Assembly (NCBI RefSeq): GCF_022479115.1
Contig: NZ_CP092497.1
Location: forward strand, 9,238,001-9,302,000
Direction: 5' to 3'
DNA from: Amycolatopsis sp. EV170708-02-1
Lineage (GTDB): Bacteria > Actinomycetota > Actinomycetes > Mycobacteriales > Pseudonocardiaceae
DNA: 64,000 nt
A model generated the notes under the pieces. The model saw only the letters and a program-made list of their open reading frames with translations. It searched no databases and had not been told where the DNA came from. The position numbers and the translations under genes were made by a program. Position 1 is the first letter of the stretch. Each line of letters begins with the position of its first letter. Positions 25,799 to 33,996 of this stretch are shown here, one piece after another.

Positions 25799-25828
25799 GG
25801 CCCCGCCGAGCCGAAACTCGACGGGGCC
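25799..25828 (-). terminator. terminator of the S33 peptidase gene
   Basis: 12-nt arms (25799-25810 with 25817-25828, one mismatch) around CCGAAA. Read on the minus strand, the hairpin lies 17 bp after the peptidase stop and is followed by CCCTTTCTTT, a reasonable terminator tail. Confidence 0.75.
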
Positions 25829-25844
25829 ACAATCCCTAGTGGCT

Positions 25845-27461
25845 TCAGGCGCCCGCGGGCACCGGAAGTGGGAGTCCGGGGAGGCTCTGGTCGTTCGGCA
25901 CCTTGCCGTCGACGAGGAAGTCCTCCACGACCTTGTCCACACCCGCGTTGCCGCCGGCGTAGATACCGTGGTCGCCTTCACCGGTCACCGTGATCATCCG
26001 CGAACCGGCGAACGCGCGGTGCGCACGGGTCGCGCCCTCGATCGGGGTCGCCGGGTCGTTCACCGACTGGACGATCAGCACCGGCGGGACGCCGCGGCCG
26101 TCGAGCTTCGGCAGGTCGACCGGCTTGTTCTTCCAGAAGATGCACGGCTGGATCAGCCAGCCCGCGCCGAGCAGCGGCAGATCGCGGTCGATCAGCTTCT
26201 GCGACTGCCGGATCACGCTGTTCCGGTTGCCGTACCACGGGCCCTCGTTGCAGGGGATGGTCCAGAAGCTGGCGTTGTAGGAGTCGCCGTCGGTCGGGAC
26301 GAACAGCGGCTGCGGGCCGATGACGCCGTCACCGTCGACGGTCTCGGCCTTGACCTTCTTCGCGGCCGAGGTCTTCTGCTGCTGCGTCGAGGTGCCCTCG
26401 GTCAGCGTCTTCAGGTTGACCAGGTAGTCGGCCAGCGCCGGGAAGTTGCGCTTCGAGTAGAGGTACCCCGCGATGGTCGAGTCGAGGGCGTTGGCCGAAA
26501 CCGGGACGCCGTCCACCTCGACCGGGTTCTGCGTCAGCGCGAAGCGGACCTTCTCGTACGTCTGGCGCGCGGCTTCACCGGTCTTGCCGAAGCCGTAGAC
26601 CTTGTCGTACTTGCCCATCCACGGCAGGAAGTCCTGACGCCAGCGGCGCTCGAAGCCGAGCGGCTGCCCGTCGAACGAGTTCTGCCAGGTGGTGGTGAAC
26701 TCGGTCGAGGAGTCGAGCAGGAAGCGGCCGGTCCGGGTGGGGAACTGCTGCGCGTAGTGCGCCCCCATCCAGGTGCCCGCCGAGTAACCGACCCAGTTGA
26801 TCTTGTCGCGGCCCAGGAGGACGCGCAGCAGGTCGATGTCGCGGATGGTCTGTGCGGTGTTGATGAGCGGGCCCAGCTCGCCGGACTTCACCTGGCAGGA
26901 GTCCGCCGCGTACTTGGTGGCGTCCAGGATCAGGTTGAGGTTCGCCCGGCTGCGGTCGCGCGGGTCCAGGTCGGAGCCGGTGCCGATCGCGTTGCCGCAG
27001 GTGATGTTGGTGCTCTTGCCGGTGCCGCGCGGGTCGAGACCGATGATCTCCTGATTCGCGCGGAGCTTCGTCTGGTTACGCAGGCGGGCCGGGAAGTTAC
27101 GGCCCGGAGCGCCGGGGCCGCCCGGGTTCGTGATGACGCTGGCCGTCGCTTTGCCGCTGGTGGCGGCGAGGCGGCTGACGGCGATCGTCAGGTCGATGGC
27201 CTCGTTCGTCTTGTACCAGTTACGCGGCGCGCGGTAGGTCGCACACTCGATGTTCTCGGCCCCCGGAGGCGGCGCGGACGGCAGCTCACTGGCGGTGCAC
27301 TTGTGCCAGTCCAGCTTCTGGTCCGCGTACTTCGCCGGAATGTTGGTGGAGTTCAGCGGCTGCTGCCCGGCAGCCTCCGGCCCTGCGAACGCAGGCGTGA
27401 ACCCGGCCAGCATGGTGCCGGCGACAGCCGGGATCACCACCGCATAGCGGAGTTTCTTCAT
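25845..27461 (-). CDS. secreted alpha/beta-hydrolase, S33 tripeptidyl aminopeptidase type
   Basis: 538 aa. The signal peptide MKKLRYAVVIPAVAGTMLAG ends near TPAFAG. Catalytic triad: Ser in GYSAGTW (nucleophile elbow), Asp in VNDPATP, His in GEGDHGIY; the oxyanion stretch NPGGPGAPG is present. This layout, with a C-terminal TAP-like part, matches exported aminopeptidases that release N-terminal tripeptides, such as those of Streptomyces. ATG at 27461 follows GGGGCATCGG; the longer upstream frame is not needed and would hide the signal peptide. Transcribed alone and ended by a hairpin. Confidence 0.9.
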   Translation of the reverse strand: MKKLRYAVVIPAVAGTMLAGFTPAFAGPEAAGQQPLNSTNIPAKYADQKLDWHKCTASELPSAPPPGAENIECATYRAPRNWYKTNEAIDLTIAVSRLAATSGKATASVITNPGGPGAPGRNFPARLRNQTKLRANQEIIGLDPRGTGKSTNITCGNAIGTGSDLDPRDRSRANLNLILDATKYAADSCQVKSGELGPLINTAQTIRDIDLLRVLLGRDKINWVGYSAGTWMGAHYAQQFPTRTGRFLLDSSTEFTTTWQNSFDGQPLGFERRWRQDFLPWMGKYDKVYGFGKTGEAARQTYEKVRFALTQNPVEVDGVPVSANALDSTIAGYLYSKRNFPALADYLVNLKTLTEGTSTQQQKTSAAKKVKAETVDGDGVIGPQPLFVPTDGDSYNASFWTIPCNEGPWYGNRNSVIRQSQKLIDRDLPLLGAGWLIQPCIFWKNKPVDLPKLDGRGVPPVLIVQSVNDPATPIEGATRAHRAFAGSRMITVTGEGDHGIYAGGNAGVDKVVEDFLVDGKVPNDQSLPGLPLPVPAGA

Positions 27462-27665
27462 CCGATGCCCCTTTGGTCTTGCGTGCGAAGTTCCTGTTCG
27501 CGACTGCGGGCTATTGATATCCGGCGGGGACTCCGACGGCAACCGCCCTTCGTCGTATGGGGCGTCGCTGATCAAATCGATATCGGGCACGCGTGACCCG
27601 GGTGGGTGAGAGGTTCTAGGGTCATCGGGACCATCCGGGGGTACGGGAATGTTAGGTGAGGTCCG

Positions 27666-27944
27666 ATGGCGTCAGGTAAGGCAGACGGGAAGGTGAGGGG
27701 CTTTCAGTTCAGCCCCTGGAACCTCCTGTTGATCATCCCGTTGCTGGTGCTGATCACGTCTTTGTTCAATTCTGACGGTCCCCGGCTGTTCGGGATGCCG
27801 TTCTTCTACTGGTTCCAGTTCGTGTTCGTGGTGGTCGGTGTCCTGTGCACCTGGATCGTCTACGTGATGACCAAGGACAAGCCGACCAGTGACCGTCCCG
27901 ACCGGCTGTCCGTGGACGAGCTCGACGAGGGGGACGTCAAGTGA
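27666..27944 (+). CDS. DUF3311 small membrane protein
   Basis: 92 aa with two membrane helices (about 17-33 and 44-66, PFFYWFQFVFVVVGVLCTWIVY) and an acidic C-terminal tail. It is the DUF3311 partner commonly encoded directly before MctP-type solute:sodium symporters and probably stabilises or regulates the transporter. GTGA overlaps the symporter start. GGTGAGG precedes the ATG. Confidence 0.9.
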   Translation: MASGKADGKVRGFQFSPWNLLLIIPLLVLITSLFNSDGPRLFGMPFFYWFQFVFVVVGVLCTWIVYVMTKDKPTSDRPDRLSVDELDEGDVK

Positions 27945-29584
27945 CCAACATCCAATGGCCCGAGCTGATCATCTTCACGATCCTCTTCGCGGTGGTCACC
28001 GTGCTCGGCTTCGTCGCGTCGCGCTGGAAGGCCGGTAACACCCTCGACCACCTGGACGAATGGGGTCTCGGCGGCCGCAAGTTCGGCTCGTGGATCACCT
28101 GGTTCCTGCTCGGCGGTGACCTCTACACGGCTTACACGTTCGTGGCCGTCCCCGCGCTGATGTTCAGTGCCGGCGCGATGGGCCTGTTCGCGCTGCCGTA
28201 CACGATCATCGTCTACCCGATCGTGTTGATGCCGGCGCTGCGCATGTGGTCGGTCTCGCGCGTTCGCGGCTACGTCACGCCCGCCGACTTCGTCCGCGGC
28301 CGGTTCGGTTCGCCGACGCTGGCGCTGCTGATCGCGATCACCGGCATCGTCGCGACGATGCCGTACATCGCGCTGCAGCTCGTCGGCCTCGAAGCGGTGC
28401 TGCGGACCATGGGCATCAACGGCTCCGGCATCGTCGGGCACCTGCCGCTGCTGGTCGCCTTCATCATCCTGGCGGTCTACACCTACCAGTCAGGTCTCCG
28501 CGCGCCCGCGCTGATCGCGTTCGTCAAGGACATCCTGATCTACCTCGTGATCATCGTCGCGATCATCTACCTGCCCTCGAAGCTCGGCGGCTGGTCGGAG
28601 ATCTTCGACGCGGCCGACGCGAAGTTCGACAAGACGCAGTCTCCGGCGGACGGCATCCTGCTCAACGCGAACAACCAGTTGCAGTACGCCACGCTGGCGC
28701 TCGGTTCGGCGCTCGCGCTGTTCCTGTACCCGCACTCGCTCACCAGCGTGCTCGCCTCGCGCGGCCGCAGCGTGATCAAGCGGAACATGGTCGCGCTCCC
28801 GGCGTACTCGCTGGTGCTGGGTCTGCTGGCCCTGCTCGGCTACGTCGCGATCAGCGCGTCGGTCTCCCCGATCACCAACAACGCGACCGGCAAGCCCGAC
28901 ACGAACACCGTCGTCCCGGTGCTGTTCGACACGCAGTTCTCGTCGTGGTTCGCCGGGATCGCGTTCGCCGCGATCGGGATCGGCGCGCTGGTGCCCGCGG
29001 CGATCATGTCGATCGCGGCGGCCAACCTGTGGACCCGCAACATCTACAAGGAGTACATCAAGAAGAACGCGACGCCGGGCGAGGAAGCGAAGCAGGCCAA
29101 GCTCGCTTCGCTGATCGTGAAGTTCGGCGCGGTGGCGTTCATCCTGTTCATCGACCCGCAGTTCTCGATCGACCTGCAGCTCATCGGCGGTGTGCTGATC
29201 CTGCAGACGCTGCCGGCGGTGGCGATCTCGCTCTACACGCGGTGGTTCCACCGCTGGGGCCTGATCGCCGGCTGGGTGGTCGGTATCGGGTGGGGCCTGA
29301 TCATGCTCTACAACATCCCGAACCCGGCGACCGGAAAGGCGCACTTCGGTGGCTCGGCGCTGAAGCTCGGGGACCTGTCGATCTTCGGCTGGCACCCGCT
29401 CAGCGGCTCGCAGCTGCAGATCTACGTCGGGTTCGTGGCGCTGATCGCGAACCTGCTGGTGGCCGTGATCTTCACGGTGATCGCGCGGCAGCTGAAGGTC
29501 TTCAACGGCACGGACGACACCGAGGCCGAGGACTACCACGCCGACGAGCACGACAAGGATCTCCGGGAAATCGGCGTCCACTGA
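27941..29584 (+). CDS. sodium:solute symporter family protein (MctP-like)
   Basis: 547 aa with about 13 membrane helices in the SSS/LeuT fold order. Conserved stretches include LGGRKFGSWITWFLLGGDLYT after helix 1 and ALFLYPHSLTSVLASRG in the middle. Pairing with DUF3311 and overall sequence look point to the MctP branch, which takes up monocarboxylates such as lactate, pyruvate, acetate or propionate. Exact substrate is inferred. GTG start overlaps the upstream stop; a terminator follows at once. Confidence 0.88.
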   Translation: MTNIQWPELIIFTILFAVVTVLGFVASRWKAGNTLDHLDEWGLGGRKFGSWITWFLLGGDLYTAYTFVAVPALMFSAGAMGLFALPYTIIVYPIVLMPALRMWSVSRVRGYVTPADFVRGRFGSPTLALLIAITGIVATMPYIALQLVGLEAVLRTMGINGSGIVGHLPLLVAFIILAVYTYQSGLRAPALIAFVKDILIYLVIIVAIIYLPSKLGGWSEIFDAADAKFDKTQSPADGILLNANNQLQYATLALGSALALFLYPHSLTSVLASRGRSVIKRNMVALPAYSLVLGLLALLGYVAISASVSPITNNATGKPDTNTVVPVLFDTQFSSWFAGIAFAAIGIGALVPAAIMSIAAANLWTRNIYKEYIKKNATPGEEAKQAKLASLIVKFGAVAFILFIDPQFSIDLQLIGGVLILQTLPAVAISLYTRWFHRWGLIAGWVVGIGWGLIMLYNIPNPATGKAHFGGSALKLGDLSIFGWHPLSGSQLQIYVGFVALIANLLVAVIFTVIARQLKVFNGTDDTEAEDYHADEHDKDLREIGVH

Positions 29585-29585
29585 G

Positions 29586-30206
29586 TCAGCTGTGAGAAGG
29601 GGCCGCGTCCTGCCGGGACGCGGCCCTTTTCGTCGCGGCGTTCGCGGCGAGATAGAGCACGAGCCCGTTCAGCAGGTGCCAGAGGAAATGCGTCCCGGCG
29701 GGGAAGCTCCCGCAGACCGTGTGGTCGGCCGTGCGGAACGAAAGGGACACCCCGAAAACGCCCGCGGTGAGCGCGAACCTGCGGCGGTCTTCACCCTTGA
29801 GAATGACCGCGAAGATCACGAGCCCGATCAGCGTCGAGAGGTACAGCCCGCCGCCCAATGACGCGACGACGGCGGTGAAGGCGAGGAACACGGGGATGCC
29901 GAGCCAGGACAGCCCGCGGCGGACGCCGAAGAAGAGATGCGGGAACACGGCGGCGTAGTACAGGACGAACACCAGGATGAAGCCGGTGTCGGCGGCCGCG
30001 GACCAGCGCGTGGCGAGCAGGTGGAAGGCCGTGCTGCCGAGGAAGACCAGTCCGATGAGGACGGCGAAGACGCGGCCCTTCGGCTGCCGCCAGACGGCGA
30101 TCGCCGCGATCAGGAACGCGAGATTGCTGAGACTGTTGAGCGGCTCGCCCCAGAGACCGGGAGCGAGGCGTTCGCAGTAGCCGTCGACGTACGCCGTCCA
30201 GTTCAT
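29586..30206 (-). CDS. ceramidase-domain membrane protein
   Basis: 206 aa with seven likely membrane helices. Conserved residues of the ceramidase/CREST superfamily are visible: PLNSLSNLAF near the start, STAFHLLATRWSAAADTGFI (His and Asp), and ADHTVCGSFPAGTHFLWHLL (two His). These residues bind a catalytic metal in alkaline ceramidases. The natural substrate in an actinobacterium is unclear. ATG 30206 follows a GGGGGA purine stretch. Its last codons overlap the terminator of the symporter operon. Confidence 0.8.
   Translation of the reverse strand: MNWTAYVDGYCERLAPGLWGEPLNSLSNLAFLIAAIAVWRQPKGRVFAVLIGLVFLGSTAFHLLATRWSAAADTGFILVFVLYYAAVFPHLFFGVRRGLSWLGIPVFLAFTAVVASLGGGLYLSTLIGLVIFAVILKGEDRRRFALTAGVFGVSLSFRTADHTVCGSFPAGTHFLWHLLNGLVLYLAANAATKRAASRQDAAPSHS
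29600..29626 (+). terminator. terminator of the DUF3311-symporter operon
   Basis: An 11-bp perfect stem (29600-29610 with 29616-29626), TGCCG loop, then TTTT, 15 bp after the symporter stop. It is built inside the C-terminal codons of the convergent ceramidase-like gene. Confidence 0.85.
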
Positions 30207-30353
30207 TCCCCCAGCCAACCGTGCCCGCGTGAACTGGGGGTGTCTTCGCTCGCGCTTTCGCAGCACGCCGCGCGCCCACTCGCCGTATCTCCGAGTCCTG
30301 AAGGGGCCCTTTGAGACGCTCGATGTCCCGAAGGCCCCCTTTGAGACATCCAC

Positions 30354-30393
30354 CCGAGTTGTCCACACCCACCCGCCGTTGTGGACAACTCGG
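30354..30393. promoter_or_regulatory. inverted pair of DnaA-box sequences
   Basis: A perfect 14-bp inverted repeat (30354-30367 and 30380-30393) contains the exact box TTGTCCACA in one arm and its complement in the other, 12 bp apart. It lies in the 304-bp non-coding region between the ceramidase-like gene (transcribed away) and the ECF gene end. The same region has two near-direct copies of a GAAGG-CCC-TTTGAGAC phrase at 30299-30348. No gene is apparent there. Confidence 0.5.
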
Positions 30394-30510
30394 CCCCCGT
30401 CACCGCCGGAACCCACCCCGCGTCACCCCCTCCCGATACGCTGGTGCGGGGCGCGCCCCCCTGGGAGCGGTGGGGGGTGGGGTACGCGCGGCGAGGCGAA
30501 AAAGCGCTGC

Positions 30511-31728
30511 TCAAGGGGGCGTGGAGCAGGACGCCAGGCGTCGGCTGAGGAAGCGGCGTTGCGGCTCCGAGCAGGGCAGCGCGAGCGCTCGCCGGTAGTG
30601 GTCCGCGGCTCGCCCGGCGTCGCCGGCCCGCAGCCACAGCGCACCGAGGACGGCGGGCAGCAGGGTGTAATCCGGCAGGTCGGCCTCGACGGCTTCGAGT
30701 TCGGCGATCCCGGCCGCCGCGCCGTCCACCATCGAAAGCGCGATCGCGCGATTCAGCCGCGCCACCGGCGAAGGCCGCAGCGCCAGCAGGTCGTCGTACA
30801 GGCCGACGATCCGGCGCCAGTCCGGCGGCGAGGCCGTGCTGTGGCACAGCGCGATCGCCGCTTCGACGTGATACGCCGACATCTCCGGCCCGGTGCACGC
30901 CCGCTCGAACAGCCGTGTCCCTTCGGCGATCATCGCGTGATCCCAGCGGCCGCGGTCCTGCTCGTCGAGCAGCAGCAGATCACCGTCCCGGTCGACCCGC
31001 GCGGGCAGCCTGCTCGCCTGCAACAGCATCAGCGCGACCAGCGCCCGCACCCTCGGCAAATCCGTCTTCGGCTCGGCCAGCAGCAGCCGCCCCAGCCGGA
31101 TCGCCTCGCCGCACAGCTCGCCGCGCACCGCGACCTCGCCGGTCGTCGCGTCGTAGCCCTCGTTGAACAGCAGATAGAGCACGGCCAGCACACTGTCCAC
31201 CCGGGACTCCAGCGCGTCCGGCCCCGGCAGGGTGAGCGGTTTCCCCGATTCCCGCAGCCATTTCTTGGCCCGCACGAGCCGCTGCGCCACCGTCGGCGGT
31301 TTCGTCAGCAGGGCCGCCGCGATCTCGTTCACCCCGAGCCCGCCGACGGTCTTCAGCGTCAGCGCCACCTGCGAGACCTTCGGCAGCGCGGGATGACAGC
31401 ACAGCAGCATCAACACGAGTTCGTCGTCCGTGCGCCGGTCGGTTTCGTGGCCGTTCAGCTCCACGAGCCGCGGCAGCAGCGCGCGCAACGTCTGTTCGCG
31501 CCGGACGACGTCCATCGCCCGGTTCCGCGCGGCCCGGAACAGCCAGCCGCGCGGATTGTCCGGCACCCCGCTCTGCGGCCAGGTGCGCAGCGCCTGTTCC
31601 AGCGCGTCGGCGACGGCCTCCTCGGCCAGGTCCAGGCGTTCGGGGCCGAGCGCCCTGGCCAGCGTGGCGACGATCCGCCCGGCACTGTGCCGGAACAGGT
31701 GCTCCACCACGCCGGCCGGGCGGCTCAT
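30511..31728 (-). CDS. RNA polymerase sigma factor, ECF42 type
   Basis: 405 aa. The N-terminal ECF core (sigma-2 with DALEQALRTWPQSGVPDNPRGWLFRAARNRAMDVVRRE at about 41-78; sigma-4 near 110-180) is followed by a long C-terminal domain (about 190-405, LYLLFNEGYDATTG ... LNRAIALSMVDGAAAG ... HYRRALALP) with TPR-like helices. That extension and the DGPF/YCII gene directly upstream define ECF42 factors. These lack an anti-sigma factor; the C-terminal domain is needed for activity. The typical target is the DGPF gene itself. Confidence 0.92.
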   Translation of the reverse strand: MSRPAGVVEHLFRHSAGRIVATLARALGPERLDLAEEAVADALEQALRTWPQSGVPDNPRGWLFRAARNRAMDVVRREQTLRALLPRLVELNGHETDRRTDDELVLMLLCCHPALPKVSQVALTLKTVGGLGVNEIAAALLTKPPTVAQRLVRAKKWLRESGKPLTLPGPDALESRVDSVLAVLYLLFNEGYDATTGEVAVRGELCGEAIRLGRLLLAEPKTDLPRVRALVALMLLQASRLPARVDRDGDLLLLDEQDRGRWDHAMIAEGTRLFERACTGPEMSAYHVEAAIALCHSTASPPDWRRIVGLYDDLLALRPSPVARLNRAIALSMVDGAAAGIAELEAVEADLPDYTLLPAVLGALWLRAGDAGRAADHYRRALALPCSEPQRRFLSRRLASCSTPP

Positions 31729-31735
31729 GACGGCG

Positions 31736-32092
31736 TCACTCCTCGCAGCCGCGTTCGCCGACCTTGCGCACCTCGATCGGCCCGAACTTCAGATGCGGAT
31801 GCGTCGCGAAGATCTTCTCCGCCTGGTCGAGGTCCACGGCCTCGATCACCTGGTAGCCGCCGACGATCTCGGTGGCCTCGGTGTGCGGCCCGTCGGTCGC
31901 GCCGACCTCGCCGCCGGTGCCGCGCAGCACCCGGCCGCCACGCGACAACCCGCCGCCGCCGACGAACCGGTCTTCCTTCGTGCGTTCGTCCGCCCAGGCG
32001 ATGTAGCTCTCGAGCACGCGTTGTGCTTCGTCGGGGCCGAGGTGGTCATGCGAGTCCGACTGGGACCGCAGGAAACCGACGTAGTTGGGCAT
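31736..32092 (-). CDS. YCII/DGPF domain protein
   Basis: 118 aa dimeric ferredoxin-like fold protein of the YCII family. The DGPF signature is present as TDGPHTE, with His in place of Phe. It ends 7 bp before the ECF42 gene, forming the standard ECF42-DGPF pair. YCII-fold proteins may be small enzymes; the role in these pairs is not established. It is probably transcribed by the ECF42 factor. A second DGPF protein lies at 37860-38231. Confidence 0.9.
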   Translation of the reverse strand: MPNYVGFLRSQSDSHDHLGPDEAQRVLESYIAWADERTKEDRFVGGGGLSRGGRVLRGTGGEVGATDGPHTEATEIVGGYQVIEAVDLDQAEKIFATHPHLKFGPIEVRKVGERGCEE

Positions 32093-32156
32093 GGTGTCCT
32101 CCTTGGGAATCGACGGCTCCTAGACGAACGAGCCCTCGGCGAATCGACACCGCGCG

Positions 32157-32432
32157 TCAATATCGGAAGAGGCGGTCGTGCAGTTCACGCTGCCGCGCGA
32201 ACCAGGCACCCAGCCTGGTCCGGCGCCGCCGGCGTTTCAACACCTGCCGCACTTCGCGCACACAGGGCTCGTCGGGCGCGAAGGACTTCCCGGTCAGGAG
32301 GACGGCGTAGTGGCCGTCCGGGCAGCGACCGGAAACGGAGATCATGCCCGGCGTCAGGTCGTCGACGAACTCGATCGAGCCGACCCCGACCACGGAGCGC
32401 CGATCGCAGACGGGGCAGTAGACGACGAACAC
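32157..32432 (-). CDS. small putative zinc-ribbon protein
   Basis: 91 aa. An N-terminal CPVC pair (residues 6-9) and a later CPDGH (about 37-41) suggest a zinc site, and the C-terminus is strongly basic (LKRRRRRTRLGAW). GTG 32432 is supported by GGAG 8 nt upstream, lying inside the end of the MarR-GNAT gene; the two are one base apart in operon order. Function unknown. Confidence 0.7.
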   Translation of the reverse strand: MFVVYCPVCDRRSVVGVGSIEFVDDLTPGMISVSGRCPDGHYAVLLTGKSFAPDEPCVREVRQVLKRRRRRTRLGAWFARQRELHDRLFRY

Positions 32433-32433
32433 G

Positions 32434-33357
32434 TCACAGCTCCAGCCGCCAGGTCTGCCCGGTCAGCTCGTAACCGAAGCCCGTGATCGTCTCTTCGCTC
32501 ACCAGCTGGAAACCGGCCTTCTGATAGATCGCCCGCGCCGCCTCCAGCAGGGAGACCGTCCAGAGCTCCATCGCCGGGTAACCGGACGCCCTCGCGAACT
32601 CGACGCATTCGCTGACCAGGCGTTTCCCGACACCCCGTCCTCGTGCGGCCGGTTCGAGGAGCAACATCCGCAACTTCGCGTTGACGCCGTCCTCGGCGGG
32701 CATGCAGAAGATGCTGCCGACGCGCTCCCCGTCGAGTTCGGCGATCCAGCCCGCTTGACGCGGGTCGCCGCGCCTGTCGACGTACTCCGCGACGACACGG
32801 GCGACGAGTGCTTCGAAGCGTTCGTCCCAGCCGTACTCGCGGGAGTAGAGGGCGCCGTGACGGTGGACCACCCAGCCGAAGTCACCCGGCCGGGGCGGGC
32901 GCAGGACCAGCGTGGGATCCGCGGCGCGTTCGCCGACCAGCGAGGTGATCGTGTCCATGGCACCGAGCAGCCGTCGCTGCTCGTCGTCACCGAACCGGCC
33001 GAGCAGCGAGCCGATCCGGCCCACCGACCGTTCGTCGAGCACGGCGAAGGCCTTGCGGCCGTTCTCGGTCAGGCGCACGATCTGACGGCGGGCGTCCTCG
33101 TCGCTGCGTTCGCGGATGAGCAGGCCGCGCCCCTCGAGCCTCGCGAGCAGCCTGCTGGCGTAACCGGCGTCGAGGTCGAGACGTTTGCGCAGGTCGGTGA
33201 CCTGGGTCTGCTCCTGCTGCGCGAGTTCGAAGATGACCCTGGCTTCGCTCAGGGAGTATTCGGCGTCGGCCGGTCCTTCGTCGAGGACGCCGATCACGCC
33301 GGTGTACAGGCGGTTGAAGGCCCGGACGGTCGCCACCCGGTCTGCGGATCGATTCAT
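32434..33357 (-). CDS. MarR-GNAT fusion protein
   Basis: 307 aa. Residues 1-145 are a MarR-type winged helix (EYSLSEARVIFELAQQEQTQVTDLRKRLDLDAGYASRLLARLEGRG ... DARRQIVRLTENG). Residues about 150-307 are a GNAT acetyltransferase (LLLEPAARGRGVGKRLVSECVEFARASGY, with the R/Q-x-x-G-x-G/A acetyl-CoA loop as RGRGVG; IYQKAGFQLVSEE). Fusions of this kind couple gene repression to acetylation of an effector or of a protein. Palindromes immediately upstream suggest autoregulation. Confidence 0.92.
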   Translation of the reverse strand: MNRSADRVATVRAFNRLYTGVIGVLDEGPADAEYSLSEARVIFELAQQEQTQVTDLRKRLDLDAGYASRLLARLEGRGLLIRERSDEDARRQIVRLTENGRKAFAVLDERSVGRIGSLLGRFGDDEQRRLLGAMDTITSLVGERAADPTLVLRPPRPGDFGWVVHRHGALYSREYGWDERFEALVARVVAEYVDRRGDPRQAGWIAELDGERVGSIFCMPAEDGVNAKLRMLLLEPAARGRGVGKRLVSECVEFARASGYPAMELWTVSLLEAARAIYQKAGFQLVSEETITGFGYELTGQTWRLEL

Positions 33358-33391
33358 TTGACCACCTCAACAAATTCATTGACGAGGTCAA
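33358..33391. promoter_or_regulatory. tandem MarR-type operators
   Basis: TTGACGAGGTCAA (33379-33391) is a perfect palindrome with a 3-bp centre; TTGACCACCTCAA (33358-33370) is a weaker copy adjoining the start codon. Spacing of 21 bp puts them on the same helix face. They probably bind the MarR-GNAT product; the first also supplies a TTGACC -35 on the minus strand. Confidence 0.65.
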
Positions 33392-33447
33392 GTGTTACTC
33401 CGCGAAGCGGTGAAGGCAAGAAATCTTTCGGAGCCGGACATATGGAA

Positions 33448-33492
33448 ACCCCGTGATGCTGCCAGGTCGGGGGTCCGCCAGCATCACGGGGT
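33448..33492. terminator. hairpin between MarR-GNAT and the 49-aa gene
   Basis: A 14-bp perfect stem (33448-33461 with 33479-33492) around a 17-nt loop. It lies 100 bp downstream of the minus-strand 49-aa gene and upstream of the MarR-GNAT operators, so it can insulate one from the other. Confidence 0.6.
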
Positions 33493-33591
33493 CGTAGTGG
33501 GTATCGACGCCGCGTTCCGCGGCGTTACACCTCACGCACTATGTGTCGTAGGTCACTCGAACGGGCGACACCTACAACGGTTGTTGTCGGG

Positions 33592-33741
33592 TCAGCGCAT
33601 GTGCGTGTGACGCGCCTGGGAGATAGCGATGAGCTCCTGACGAACGGTCGCGGTGGCCGCGGTGTCGATCGCCCGGTTCAGCGCCCGGCGAGTGCGAGCC
33701 TCGGCGCGACGGGCACGGAGCTTGGCGGCGATGTTGTTCAT
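33592..33741 (-). CDS. 49-aa basic conserved-type protein
   Basis: From ATG 33741, 49 residues: MNNIAAKLRARRAEARTRRA, then LNRAIDTAATATVRQELIAI and a short His-rich end. Codons end almost always in G or C, which supports coding in this frame over the overlapping 60-aa frame. The basic amphipathic N-terminus followed by a short helix resembles small proteins I recall from many Pseudonocardiales genomes. A promoter-like TTGGCA-18 bp-CATACT lies about 55 bp upstream, leaving a real leader. Function unknown. Confidence 0.65.
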   Translation of the reverse strand: MNNIAAKLRARRAEARTRRALNRAIDTAATATVRQELIAISQARHTHMR

Positions 33742-33795
33742 CGGTTTTTGTCATCCCCTTGGGAGTAGGTCTTGCGTCTTCGTGGCTGTGCTCCT

Positions 33796-33825
33796 AGTAT
33801 GCACCCTTTTTCACAAGGATGCCAA
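33796..33825 (-). promoter_or_regulatory. SigA-type promoter of the 49-aa gene
   Basis: On the minus strand, TTGGCA (33825-33820) and CATACT (33801-33796) are separated by 18 bp. The surroundings are AT-rich compared with flanking genes. The remaining spacer up to 33996 holds one palindrome (33851-33869) and no evident gene. Confidence 0.55.
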
Positions 33826-33850
33826 CGATTATCCGGTGACTTGGCACACC

Positions 33851-33869
33851 TGCCGATGAATCATCGGCA
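33851..33869. promoter_or_regulatory. 19-bp palindrome
   Basis: TGCCGATGA and TCATCGGCA flank a single A: perfect dyad symmetry over 19 bp, about 25 bp upstream of the promoter of the 49-aa gene. Probably a binding site for a dimeric regulator not identifiable here. Confidence 0.5.
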
Positions 33870-33996
33870 ACATGGGCGCAAAACCGGAGAGATTTGGTGG
33901 CGCCGGTCACTTCTTGGTAACGCTGAAGGCGCGACGAAGCGGCGGTAGGGTTCTCTACCACTTTCTAGGATCTACGCGATAAAGCCTGAGAGAGGC

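Noticed and set aside
25495..25830. 111-aa minus-strand frame across the 21-bp repeats
   Set aside because: It is made of a 7-residue periodic sequence created by the tandem repeat, with no ribosome site and no coding signal; the opposite strand is equally open.
30354..30393. Replication origin
   Set aside because: Only two or four boxes and no dnaA/dnaN/gyrB or AT-rich unwinding region.
33572..33754. 60-aa frame overlapping the 49-aa gene
   Set aside because: Although it has AAGGGG before ATG, its third positions are not GC-biased and the composition is Arg/His/Gly-rich; the other frame fits codon use far better.
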